Shown: in pieces, positions 1 through 8,897 of the stretch
Position numbering within the stretch: the stretch's first letter is position 1
Layout: each line of letters begins with the position of its first letter
Source: Bacteroidales bacterium
GTDB taxonomy: Bacteria > Bacteroidota > Bacteroidia > Bacteroidales > UBA10428
Assembly: GCA_016933335.1 (NCBI GenBank)
Contig: JAFGBD010000067.1
Span: forward strand, 1-46,975
DNA length: 46,975 nt
Direction of reading: 5' to 3'
Made by a program: the position numbers and the translations under genes
Notes under the pieces: model-generated
The model's database searches: none
What the model saw: only the letters and a program-made list of their open reading frames with translations
Told to the model about the DNA's origin: nothing

Positions 1-1
1 G

Positions 2-3000
2 ACTGCCAATCCTTCCGGTGGTAGTGGAACTTATGCCTATCAGTGGCAAAGCAGTCCCGACGGCTCTGCATGGACTGACATCGGCGGAGCAACAGGTGTT
101 TCTTATGACCCGGGGCCCATCACTGCCACAACGCATTACAGGGTAATGATAGATCCGGCAGGAATGCCCGACTGCGGTATTGCAACATCTAGTACCAATA
201 CTATTGCTATTACTGTCGATCCTCTTCTTCCGGTTAGCGTAATAATTGCTGAAGATCAAAACAATATCTGCGCCGGCAAGGTTGTATCCTTTAAGGCATC
301 TCCAACCAATGAAGGCAGTGCCCCGGTATATCAGTGGGAAGTCAACGGGATACCGGCCGGGTCAAATTCCGATACCTATGTTTATACACCATCCGATTCT
401 GACACGGTAACAGTGATATTAACATCTGACGAAGCTTGTGCAACCAACAATCCGGATACCAGTAATGCCATCATCATGCTTGTATTTTCAGCCAGTCCCG
501 GTGTATTTGACGTTTCCGGTACAGGTACCTATTGTTCAGGAGGAACCGGTCTGCCAGTCACACTGAATGGCAGTGAGACAGGAGTAAGTTATCAGCTTGT
601 AAAGGACGGGACTGATGATGGTTTGCCGGTTACCGGAGACGGCAATCCTATAACATGGAACAATAAAACAGAAGGCATCTATTCTGTTGCAGCCACCAAT
701 GACTGCGGAAGTTCAGACATGAACGGAACAGCTGTTATTATCATGACGGGAGATGTTCCGGCTGTCTTTAATGTTACAGGTACAGGAATATACTGTTTTG
801 GAGAACCAGGATTACCTGTAACGCTGAACGGAAGTGAAACAGGTGTCTATTATCAGCTCAGGAAAAACGGTCTGGATGAAGGTCTTCCTGTTATGGGAGA
901 TGGCAACCCGGTAACATGGAATAACAATACGGAAGGAACCTACACGGTTATTGCCACCAATGGATGCGGAAGTGCCGAAATGAATGACAGCGCGATCATA
1001 TCTGAATTCAATACACCTCCAACGGGTGATGCAAATCAGGTTTTCTGTGATAACAACCAGACCATCAGCGATCTCTCTGCCACAGGGACCGGCATAAAAT
1101 GGTATTCACTGCCAGGCGGAGGCACTCCGCTTGACGGGTCGGTACTGTTGAGAAATGATTCTGCTTATTATGCAACACAGACAGTGGACGGATGTGAGTC
1201 TGATGCCCGTCTTTCTGTCATTGTTACCATCAATCCCACACCGGTAACATCTGAGATTACAGGTAATCCGGCACCGCTTTGTTATGAAGAAGATGTCACT
1301 TATTCGGTAACTCTATCCCCCGGTTCAAAATATCTTTGGAATGTTCCGGCTGCGGCAGTGATAACCTCAGATACCACAGGCCTTGAAAGAAACAGCATTG
1401 TGGTATCATTCGGTTCTGTCAGCGGCCCCATCACTGTTGCTGAGACAAACCAGTACGGTTGTGCAGGTGACATACAAATACTTGACATTGAACTGCAGGG
1501 TTGTAACCTTGTGGCAGATTTTGTTGCAGACAAAACCGCCGTTTGTCAGGGAGATACTGTTACCTTTACCAACCAGTCACAGGGAACAAGGTTAACCACC
1601 CTGTATGAATGGAGTTTCGGAAGCGGAGCTGAACCACTGACAGCCACAGGAGAAGGGCCCCATCAGGTAATTTACACACAGACCGGACCCAAAACAGTGA
1701 GGCTGATTATAACAGAAGGATTAACCGATACCCTTACTCTGGCAGATTATATTAATGTCAATATCATACCTTCAGCCAGCATCCTGGAAGAGTCAAGGTG
1801 TGGTGAAGGAATAGTAATATTTACGGTAGAGGATGATCCGCAATTTGACCGGGTTGAGTTTTCAAAAGATACGACCAGGGCCGAGGTGGATAAAGATAAT
1901 ACAATCCCCTATACGCATAGTGAGTACCTGTCAGAAGATGATTCGGTAATGATATGGGTGAAAGTTTACAATTCAGCAACAGGTTGCGCAGGCAACTGGA
2001 TTTCAAGCAACTGGGGTAAGTCATATCCAATACCTGATTCAACGATCATTCTTAATTACCGGAAACCTGATGCAGAATTTCAGGATTATGTCGATATCCT
2101 GTGTATCAATGACAGCGGAACCTATACAGCCGAAGTAAATCCCGGATCAATAATCACATGGAATATACCGTCACTGAATATAGAGGATGAGACAACCGAA
2201 ATACTTCAGGTTTACTGGGCCCTTGAACCGGGAGATTATTCTGTAACAGCTTTTGAAACAAACATATATAACTGTCAGGGACCCGTATCCGAAACCTTTG
2301 TTCATATTTCTGTCCCTGAAGTCAGCATCGGAGAAGATGAGGAGATTTGTGAAGGAGAATCATACACATTTACAACAAATGAAACCTTCGAATACTATGA
2401 ATGGCATGACGGCAGTAACCTTCCGACCTTCACATCAGGTGAAGAAGGCATGGTAAAGGTCACTGTTTCAGATGAGTATGGCTGTAGTGCTTCCGATTCC
2501 GCGATGCTGATTGTTCATCCGTTACCGGTGCCTGATCTGGGCAAAGATACTGTCCTGTGCGGAACAGGGGCATACCGGCTCGAAGTGCCCGGATTTTATG
2601 AATACCAATGGTCAACCGGAGAAACAGGAAGCTACATATTCATATATGCCGGCCAGCAGACCATATCATTGACGGTAACTGACAGATATGGATGCACCGG
2701 TACGGATGCCATCCAGATTATCGAATGCAGCCCTGTTAACCTGCTGGGTAAAGTAACCAATGCTTTCACACCGAATGAAGACGGAAATCATGACGAATGG
2801 GTGATCAATAACATTGAACTCTTTCCGGATGCAAAAATTGAAGTGTTTGACCGTTGGGGAAGACGGGTGTTCAGTGTAGACGGAGGTTACAAAAACGACT
2901 GGAAAGGCACCTTCAATGGCAAGGACCTTCCCGTTGATAATTATTACTATGTGATTGACCTGAAGGTTCCCGGAAGTGAGCCAATAACAGGCACATTAAC

Positions 3001-3013
3001 AATTATCAGATAA
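2..3013 (+). CDS. Large T9SS type B cargo protein (adhesin-like), 5' truncated
   Basis: The reading frame is open from the first bases of the window, so the true start lies upstream and at least 1003 residues are present. It is a chain of Ig/PKD-like beta-sandwich modules. Two near-identical modules of 87 residues lie at about 503-763 and 764-1024 (shared VTLNGSETGV and DGNP.TWNN). A PKD-like segment follows at about 1500-1735 (ADFVADKTAVCQGDTVTFTN), then two modules with Y.WHDGS / Y.WSTGE turns at about 2320-2720. The last 85 or so residues (about 2753-3010) form a gliding-motility-associated C-terminal domain: NAFTPNEDGNHDEW, FDRWGRRVF, W.G.FNGKDLPVDNYYYVIDL. This is the type B sorting signal of the type IX secretion system, so the protein should be exported and kept at the surface or released. 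Cysteine pairs in the modules suggest disulfides. The PorP/SprF gene 175 bases downstream supports this. The ligand is unknown; an adhesin or matrix role is inferred. Confidence 0.9.
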   Translation, partial: TANPSGGSGTYAYQWQSSPDGSAWTDIGGATGVSYDPGPITATTHYRVMIDPAGMPDCGIATSSTNTIAITVDPLLPVSVIIAEDQNNICAGKVVSFKASPTNEGSAPVYQWEVNGIPAGSNSDTYVYTPSDSDTVTVILTSDEACATNNPDTSNAIIMLVFSASPGVFDVSGTGTYCSGGTGLPVTLNGSETGVSYQLVKDGTDDGLPVTGDGNPITWNNKTEGIYSVAATNDCGSSDMNGTAVIIMTGDVPAVFNVTGTGIYCFGEPGLPVTLNGSETGVYYQLRKNGLDEGLPVMGDGNPVTWNNNTEGTYTVIATNGCGSAEMNDSAIISEFNTPPTGDANQVFCDNNQTISDLSATGTGIKWYSLPGGGTPLDGSVLLRNDSAYYATQTVDGCESDARLSVIVTINPTPVTSEITGNPAPLCYEEDVTYSVTLSPGSKYLWNVPAAAVITSDTTGLERNSIVVSFGSVSGPITVAETNQYGCAGDIQILDIELQGCNLVADFVADKTAVCQGDTVTFTNQSQGTRLTTLYEWSFGSGAEPLTATGEGPHQVIYTQTGPKTVRLIITEGLTDTLTLADYINVNIIPSASILEESRCGEGIVIFTVEDDPQFDRVEFSKDTTRAEVDKDNTIPYTHSEYLSEDDSVMIWVKVYNSATGCAGNWISSNWGKSYPIPDSTIILNYRKPDAEFQDYVDILCINDSGTYTAEVNPGSIITWNIPSLNIEDETTEILQVYWALEPGDYSVTAFETNIYNCQGPVSETFVHISVPEVSIGEDEEICEGESYTFTTNETFEYYEWHDGSNLPTFTSGEEGMVKVTVSDEYGCSASDSAMLIVHPLPVPDLGKDTVLCGTGAYRLEVPGFYEYQWSTGETGSYIFIYAGQQTISLTVTDRYGCTGTDAIQIIECSPVNLLGKVTNAFTPNEDGNHDEWVINNIELFPDAKIEVFDRWGRRVFSVDGGYKNDWKGTFNGKDLPVDNYYYVIDLKVPGSEPITGTLTIIR
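503..1024 (+). repeat. Tandem 261-bp coding repeat (two copies)
   Basis: Two adjacent copies of an 87-codon unit begin near 503 and 764. They share the pattern F.V.GTG.YC.G..GLPVTLNGSE and later DGNP.TWNN..EG.Y.V.ATN.CGS. The copies differ at many third codon positions, so this is an old, selected protein-module duplication rather than a recent DNA duplication. Confidence 0.8.
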
Positions 3014-3188
3014 AACAGGCTGATAACGAAGAATCATTGTTGATAAATGTTAACATCTCTGGTCAAGCTAATTAGGCAGTTTAAATTAATTTTTCAGAGA
3101 TTTGTGGAAAAGTTGCTGACGAATTCAAACAAATTGTCCGGAGGCGCGTAATATCTTGAGAATTAAAAATCAGCAATGATTTAAGCTT

Positions 3189-4166
3189 ATGTATAAACAC
3201 CTGACAATCATTATTGCCCTTTTTTGGATGACAGAGGGTTTAAAAGCACAGCAACTGCCCTTGTACAGCCAGTATACCATGAACAGGTTTCTTATCAATC
3301 CTGCTGTTGCAGGTACTGAAGGATTTACCACCATTAATCTGACAGCCCGTGAACAATGGATTGGTTTCAAAGGAACTCCAAAAACCCATTCTGTAACAAT
3401 TGATTCAAAGCTTCTGCCGGATAGTTACATTGCAAAAGCTGTCTCTATCAGAAAAAAGAAAAGAAAAAGCAGCCGTGCAGGCAAAGTGGGTTTAGGAGGC
3501 CATATTTACAACGATCATAACGGCCCAATTGACAGAACAGGTATTGAAGGCACCTATGCCTATCATCTGGATGTTGAAAAAACACTGATATCATTTGGAT
3601 TATCTGTCAATCTTTTTCAGATGAGACTGAATACCGACAAGCTTACTTTATCCGATGACCAGCCTGATGATTTAATTGATGGCGGCAAATATACATTGTT
3701 TATTCCTGACGCAAGCATCGGCATTTATGCAGTATCTCAGACTTATTATGCCGGAGTATCAACCATTAATGTACTTCAGTCTGCTGTTCAGTTTGGTAAA
3801 AACAACACGGGTAAGTACCATCTTAACAGGCAATATAATATCATGGGAGGATATAAATATGAGCTGAATGAGAATTTCCTTTTTGAACCATCCCTCTTGC
3901 TCAAGATTCCGCAAACCATGAGAGCACAGCTTGACATCCAGATGAAACTTCACATTAAAAGTGATTACTGGGCCGGACTGACATTCCGCACCGGCAGCGC
4001 TTTCTGTATTTTTGGAGGAGCTAAGGTTGACCGTTACTACATCGGGTATGCATTTGATTATAACTTCAACTCCATGATGAAACATACCTATGGATCTCAT
4101 GAAATCATGGCGGCAGTCAAATTCGGTGAAACCGCGAGAAGATACAAGTGGCTGAATACCTATTAG
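3189..4166 (+). CDS. PorP/SprF family type IX secretion membrane protein
   Basis: This 325-residue protein has an N-terminal signal peptide (hydrophobic stretch ending near GLKAQ, residues 1-20). The mature start, QLPLYSQYTMNRFLINPAVAG, is the family signature, and REQWIGFKGTP follows. The rest alternates short beta strands and ends in a strand-rich region, fitting an outer-membrane beta barrel of this family. PorP/SprF proteins are T9SS components, and extra paralogues are commonly encoded next to type B cargo, for which they are thought to be dedicated partners. Here the gene follows such a cargo gene directly. A lysine/arginine-rich insert (KKKRKSSR, about residues 90-98) is unusual and may be a loop. 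Product confidence is high; the pairing with the upstream protein is inferred from context. Confidence 0.92.
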   Translation: MYKHLTIIIALFWMTEGLKAQQLPLYSQYTMNRFLINPAVAGTEGFTTINLTAREQWIGFKGTPKTHSVTIDSKLLPDSYIAKAVSIRKKKRKSSRAGKVGLGGHIYNDHNGPIDRTGIEGTYAYHLDVEKTLISFGLSVNLFQMRLNTDKLTLSDDQPDDLIDGGKYTLFIPDASIGIYAVSQTYYAGVSTINVLQSAVQFGKNNTGKYHLNRQYNIMGGYKYELNENFLFEPSLLLKIPQTMRAQLDIQMKLHIKSDYWAGLTFRTGSAFCIFGGAKVDRYYIGYAFDYNFNSMMKHTYGSHEIMAAVKFGETARRYKWLNTY

Positions 4167-4167
4167 T

Positions 4168-4184
4168 AACAGGATTCCCCTGTT
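4168..4184 (+). terminator. Possible weak terminator hairpin after the PorP/SprF gene
   Basis: AACAGG, a five-base loop, then CCTGTT, beginning just after the stop codon. Only a poor T-rich run follows (TCATTTGATAAT), so termination here is uncertain. Confidence 0.3.
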
Positions 4185-4362
4185 TCATTTGATAATATCC
4201 TTATTCATCATACACTTCGTTTCCAGATAAATCAGGAACCTGTACCGGCATGCCGGAACAACACACCATTAAAATATTTTGCCTTATTTTAAGTCAAAAA
4301 GTTCTTATTGCTGTTATTGTTATATCTTAGTCGAAAATAATCCGGTGCAGCATAACAGCTAA

Positions 4363-5457
4363 ATGAAAGCATCTTTATACATCGGCAGGCCATTTGGTAT
4401 CAGAGTCACAGTTCACTGGACATTCTTTATACTTATTGCCTATGTCGTCTATATCAATATCAGACATGGCAGCCCCATGGTTGAAGTCATCGAATCCGTG
4501 ATTTTTATATTTGCCATATTCGGATGTGTCATATTGCATGAACTCGGACATTCACTGGCTGCCAGAAAATTCGGCATCGTCACCAACGGAATTACCCTGC
4601 TGCCCATTGGCGGGGTGGCAAGCCTGACCAGAATCCCGGAAGAGCCTCAAAAGGAGCTCTTTGTTGCCATTGCAGGTCCCCTGATTAACCTGGCCATTGC
4701 GCTGATTCTTTTTTTTATATTATTGTTCACCGGCTTTGATTTCTCATCTCTGTTCTCATTGCATTATCTTAACAGTATTGGATTTCTTCCTGCACTAATG
4801 CTTGTTAATGTGATGCTTTTTCTGTTCAACCTGGTGCCGGCTTTCCCCATGGATGGCGGAAGGCTTTTGCGTGCAGGACTTGGTCTCAGGTTTAACCGTT
4901 TGCAGGCAACCCGGATGGCAGCGAGAATCGGGCAACTGTTTGCTGTATTCTTTGCAGTTTGGGGTCTGTTTCACGATCCCTTTCTGATCCTGATCGCTGT
5001 ATTTGTATTCATCGGTGCGCAGGCAGAACTGCAGGATGTGCAGTCAAAATCAATGCTTGAGGGTAAAAAGATCAATGATCTCCTGATGAGGAACTTTACC
5101 TTGCTTAATCCCCAAATGCCCCTTAAACAGGCAGTTGATATATTATTGAACGGACAGGAAGAAGAATTCGTGGTTCATAACGGGAACAAGGTTGTCGGTA
5201 TTCTGACTAAAAGCCTGATCATAAAGGGACTTTCAGAATACGGACAGGATGTGGAAACAGAAAAAATCATGGAAACAGATTTCCCTGTTTTCACGAAGGA
5301 TGATGCGGTAAAAGATGTTTATGAAAGATTACAGCTGTCAGGAACCAGAATCGCGCCTGTATTGGACAATGATATCCTGATCGGGGTTATTGATATTAAA
5401 AACATTCATGAATACCTGCTTGTATTTGAAGCAACTGTAAAGAAAAAATGGTTCTGA
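4363..5457 (+). CDS. Site-2 protease family (M50) membrane metalloprotease with CBS domains
   Basis: A 364-residue polytopic membrane protein. Residues 15-200 hold several hydrophobic segments with the zinc motif HELGH (residues 59-63) in the second segment and the downstream NLVPAFPMDGGRLLRA motif that supplies the third ligand (Asp). The C-terminal part, about residues 215-364, reads as two CBS domains (INDLLMRNFTLLNPQMPLKQAV; KIMETDFPVFTKDDAVKDVY). This arrangement is typical of the M50 subgroup that cuts transmembrane substrates within the bilayer, with CBS domains probably sensing adenine nucleotides. Bacterial relatives act in regulated intramembrane proteolysis, but no anti-sigma substrate is encoded nearby, so the target is unknown. 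The stop overlaps the start of the antiporter gene by 10 bases, suggesting translational coupling. Confidence 0.9.
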   Translation: MKASLYIGRPFGIRVTVHWTFFILIAYVVYINIRHGSPMVEVIESVIFIFAIFGCVILHELGHSLAARKFGIVTNGITLLPIGGVASLTRIPEEPQKELFVAIAGPLINLAIALILFFILLFTGFDFSSLFSLHYLNSIGFLPALMLVNVMLFLFNLVPAFPMDGGRLLRAGLGLRFNRLQATRMAARIGQLFAVFFAVWGLFHDPFLILIAVFVFIGAQAELQDVQSKSMLEGKKINDLLMRNFTLLNPQMPLKQAVDILLNGQEEEFVVHNGNKVVGILTKSLIIKGLSEYGQDVETEKIMETDFPVFTKDDAVKDVYERLQLSGTRIAPVLDNDILIGVIDIKNIHEYLLVFEATVKKKWF

Positions 5458-6413
5458 GTATACTATTGCTGATTACCGGTTTTGCCCTTGTTATTAAAGG
5501 AGCCGACTTTCTTGTGGACGGAGCTTCATCTCTGGCAAAACGGAATAAAGTCTCCGAGCTTACCATAGGACTGACAATTGTTGCCTTTGGAACTTCGGCA
5601 CCGGAACTGGTTGTTAATGTAGTGGCTGCAACAAAAGGATATGACAATGTTTCCCTGGGTAATATCATAGGAAGCAATATTTTCAATCTTTTATTAATAC
5701 TGGGAATCTCCGGACTGATTTATCCCATTATGGTGCAATCGAAAACTGTCTGGAAAGAAATTCCCTTTTCTTTGCTGGCCGGGATTCTTTTAATCCTGCT
5801 CGCCAGCGACACTATTGTCTTTCGTTCTTCCGAAAATATGATAAAAAGACTTGACGGTATCATCCTGCTTCTCTTTTTTTGTTTTTTTTTATTCTATTCC
5901 TATTCAAACATGAAGGATGAAATGAATAATGCTTCCGGTCAAATAAAGGTATTCGGACTTCTCAAAACGATTTTATTCATAATCGCCGGATTTGCACTAT
6001 TAATCACAGGAGGCAGAATGGTTGTTCTGAAAGCTGCAGAACTGGCAAAAATACTGAATATCAGTGATAAGGTGATCGGGCTGACAGTTGTTGCAACAGG
6101 AACATCCCTGCCCGAGCTGGCTACATCTGCTGTTGCTGCCTATAAAAAGCGCAGTGACCTGGCAATAGGAAATGTAATTGGTTCGAATATTTTTAACATA
6201 CTTCTGATTCTTGGCATTACCTCTCTGATTTCCCCCGTGCACTATAATATGTCATTTAACCTGGATGTATCTGTTTATCTTGCTGCCACATTGTTTGTTT
6301 TTATTGCAATGTTCACTGGCAGGAAGGGGAAACTTGACCGGTGGGAGGCAGGTGTATTGCTACTGTTGTATATTGGCTATATGGTTTATTTATTAAGTAA
6401 AGCCGGCATCTGA
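5448..6413 (+). CDS. Calcium/sodium antiporter (CaCA family, YrbG-like)
   Basis: A 321-residue inner-membrane protein built from two inverted halves, each with the ion-binding alpha repeat: FGTSAPELVVNV followed by GNIIGSNIFNLLLILG (about residues 45-90), and TGTSLPELATSAV followed by GNVIGSNIFNILLILG (about residues 205-255). These glutamates and asparagines bind Na+ and Ca2+ in the CaCA superfamily. About ten membrane spans fit the family length. The ATG at 5448 lies inside the last codons of the protease gene (10-base overlap). The family exchanges Na+ (or H+) for Ca2+; direction and ion preference cannot be read from sequence. No symbol is given because E. coli YrbG is only a general relative. 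Confidence 0.92.
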   Translation: MVLSILLLITGFALVIKGADFLVDGASSLAKRNKVSELTIGLTIVAFGTSAPELVVNVVAATKGYDNVSLGNIIGSNIFNLLLILGISGLIYPIMVQSKTVWKEIPFSLLAGILLILLASDTIVFRSSENMIKRLDGIILLLFFCFFLFYSYSNMKDEMNNASGQIKVFGLLKTILFIIAGFALLITGGRMVVLKAAELAKILNISDKVIGLTVVATGTSLPELATSAVAAYKKRSDLAIGNVIGSNIFNILLILGITSLISPVHYNMSFNLDVSVYLAATLFVFIAMFTGRKGKLDRWEAGVLLLLYIGYMVYLLSKAGI

Positions 6414-6542
6414 TCATCATTATTCCTTCCCGAAAAAGTCAGTTTCACGAATAAATATTTTAATAATGTTCGGAAATAAGTATATTTATCCGCATGTCCG
6501 GAACTAACCATCCGGATGATTTATTAATAAATCTCAATTTTC

Positions 6543-7943
6543 ATGATAATCAAATTTCTGGGAGCTGCAAGGGAAGTCACCGGCAGCAAACATTTAATAA
6601 TAACCCGGTCCGGTAAAAGAGTACTGCTTGATTGCGGCATGTTCCAGGGAAAAGGTCTGGAAACCGATGCCATGAACCGCGATCTGGGTTTTGAACCTTC
6701 CGGGATCGATCATATAATACTGACTCATGCTCATATTGATCACTCCGGACTGATACCATATGTATATAAACTGGGTTTCAGGGGGTCTGTTATCTGTACA
6801 CATGCCACGCGGGATTTGTGCGCAATCATGCTTGCTGATGCAGGTTATATTCAGGAACATGATACCTATACATTCAATAAGAAACGTGCAAGGCAGGGAC
6901 TTGAACCTGTTGAGCCCATATATACAAGGATTGAGGCCCTTGAGTCAATGGTGCTGTTTCTCAGTGTTCCTTATAACCGTAAATTGCACGTCGATGAAAA
7001 TATAAAGGTGAAATTCACCAACACCGGTCATATGCTGGGAAGCGGTGCTGCCAATATTGAGATCAAAGAAAACGGTCGGATAACCAGGATCTCTTATACC
7101 GGTGATATCGGCAGGCCTGTAAACAGAATATTAAAATCCCCTGAAGATTTCCCGCAGGCTGATATCCTCATCACAGAATCGACTTATGGCGACAGGTTAC
7201 ACGAAGATAAAACCAGATCTGAGGAAAAACTGTTGAAAGTTGTGAACGAAACCTGTGTAGACAAAGGTGGTAAACTGATCATTCCTTCTTTTAGTGTCGG
7301 AAGGACACAGGAAATTATTTACTCGCTGAACAATTTTTATAACGAGCGCCGGCTGCCAAAAGTTGATATATTTGTTGACAGTCCCCTTGCCATAAATGCC
7401 ACCAATATTTTCCGGCTGCATCCGGAATGTTTCAATAAAAGGATCCTGGAGGTGATGGAAACCGATCCTGATCCTTTTGGTTTCAATACACTTTCTTATA
7501 TCCTCAGTGCAGAAGACTCCAAAAAACTAAATGATATCACAAAACCCTGTATCATTATCTCGGCTTCAGGCATGATGGAGGCCGGAAGAGTAAAACATCA
7601 CCTTGCCCACAGCATTTCCAATCCAAGGAATACGGTACTGGCAGTTGGCTACTGCTCGCCACAAACGCTGGGGGCAAGAATATTAAGGGGTGATAAACGG
7701 GTTTCCATTCATGGCAGATTGTATGAAGTAAATGCCGATATCAGGCGTATAGATTCATACAGCGGTCACGGAGACTACAGGGAGATGCTTCAGTTTCTTG
7801 GATGCCAGGATACCTCCAGGATCATACGATCATTTATTGTACATGGTGAGGAGGAATCACAGAAGATCTACAGAAAAAAAATGATGGAAAACGGATTCAG
7901 CAGTCCGGAAATACCGTCCCGCGGAGACGAATATGAGATTTAG
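6543..7943 (+). CDS. MBL-fold beta-CASP metallo-hydrolase (probable RNase)
   Basis: A 466-residue protein. The metallo-beta-lactamase motif 2, THAHIDHSGL, gives zinc ligands His62, His64, Asp66 and His67. Further ligands appear in NTGHMLGSG and YTGDIGR. The beta-CASP part follows, with ILITESTYGDR, IPSFSVGRTQEIIY, SASGMMEAGRVKHHL and a late SYSGHGDY motif. Proteins of this class (CPSF-73/Ysh1-like, bacterial YhfI/Ttha0252-like) are RNA endo- or exonucleases; the exact RNA target is unknown. There is no signal peptide, so it acts in the cytoplasm. It is followed after 32 bases by the PPDK-regulator-type gene on the same strand, so the two may be co-transcribed. Family identity is clear; RNase activity is inferred from the beta-CASP fold. 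Confidence 0.9.
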   Translation: MIIKFLGAAREVTGSKHLIITRSGKRVLLDCGMFQGKGLETDAMNRDLGFEPSGIDHIILTHAHIDHSGLIPYVYKLGFRGSVICTHATRDLCAIMLADAGYIQEHDTYTFNKKRARQGLEPVEPIYTRIEALESMVLFLSVPYNRKLHVDENIKVKFTNTGHMLGSGAANIEIKENGRITRISYTGDIGRPVNRILKSPEDFPQADILITESTYGDRLHEDKTRSEEKLLKVVNETCVDKGGKLIIPSFSVGRTQEIIYSLNNFYNERRLPKVDIFVDSPLAINATNIFRLHPECFNKRILEVMETDPDPFGFNTLSYILSAEDSKKLNDITKPCIIISASGMMEAGRVKHHLAHSISNPRNTVLAVGYCSPQTLGARILRGDKRVSIHGRLYEVNADIRRIDSYSGHGDYREMLQFLGCQDTSRIIRSFIVHGEEESQKIYRKKMMENGFSSPEIPSRGDEYEI

Positions 7944-7975
7944 CCTTCTGAAATACCAGTTGATTGCATTCAGCC

Positions 7976-8839
7976 ATGAATCAGAAAACAAACCAGCAGA
8001 ATACTCCCATATTTATCGTATCCGGTGGAAAAGGCATGACAGGTTATGTTCTGGTAAATTCATTATTAATTCAATACCCTGATAACAGGCTTCCTGTCAT
8101 AACCGTTTCAGACGTATTATCACATGAAAAGATCGAAGAGGTGGTCTTAAGGGTTAAAAAGGCCAATGGAATTCTGACCCACACCATGATCAATTCTCAA
8201 TTAAGGAAACAACTCATTGAAACCTGCAGGATCCATGGTGTCAAAGAGATAGATTTTATGGGCCCTCTTGCTGATTATCTTGAGAAGGAACTGGGCATGG
8301 TCTCATCGAATTTTCCCGGTCTCTACCGCAGAATTAATTCGGAATATTTCAAGCGTATTGAAGCCATTGAATTTGCAACCCATCACGATGATGGTCTGAA
8401 TACCGATCGCTTGCTGGATGCTGAGATCATTCTTACCGGCGTTTCAAGAACAGGGAAAACGCCATTAAGCGTTTATCTGTCGGTTTTTGGGTGGAAAGTT
8501 GCCAACGTACCCATCATTCCCGGTATTGAACCTCCCAAACAGCTTTTTGAGGTTGATCCGAACCGTGTTTTCGGATTAACCATCAATATCAATTATTTAA
8601 TAGCCCAGAGAAGTAAACGACTTGCCAGAATGGGCGATATACAAAACAAGGACTATATCGACTATTCACATGTCCGTAATGAAATTCAGTATGCCAACCT
8701 GATTTTCGACCGTGGAAAATTTACCAGGATAAGCGTGACAAATAAACCCATTGAAACAAGTGCCAATGAGATAATCGGTTTTATTTCAGACCGTTTTGCT
8801 CATGAGGACAGGCGTTTTGAATTGCCTGAACCATACTGA
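7976..8839 (+). CDS. PPSR/PDRP family kinase-pyrophosphorylase (PEP synthase/PPDK regulator)
   Basis: A 287-residue cytoplasmic protein. The diagnostic segment is ILTGVSRTGKTPLSVYLS (about residues 149-166), a P-loop-like motif conserved in the DUF299 family, followed by KVANVPIIPGIEPPKQLF and FGLTIN. Characterised members are bifunctional: they phosphorylate a threonine of pyruvate phosphate dikinase or PEP synthase using ADP, and reverse this by phosphorolysis, so they switch gluconeogenic PEP synthesis on and off. I start at the ATG at 7976; an in-frame TTG four codons earlier is less likely. The dikinase target is not in the window. Bacteroidota commonly carry PPDK, which makes it the more likely partner. 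Confidence 0.9.
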   Translation: MNQKTNQQNTPIFIVSGGKGMTGYVLVNSLLIQYPDNRLPVITVSDVLSHEKIEEVVLRVKKANGILTHTMINSQLRKQLIETCRIHGVKEIDFMGPLADYLEKELGMVSSNFPGLYRRINSEYFKRIEAIEFATHHDDGLNTDRLLDAEIILTGVSRTGKTPLSVYLSVFGWKVANVPIIPGIEPPKQLFEVDPNRVFGLTININYLIAQRSKRLARMGDIQNKDYIDYSHVRNEIQYANLIFDRGKFTRISVTNKPIETSANEIIGFISDRFAHEDRRFELPEPY

Positions 8840-8897
8840 TAGAATACAGCTTTTCAGATGACAGTGAATCATCCCTCCTGTTACAATCCATACCGGC

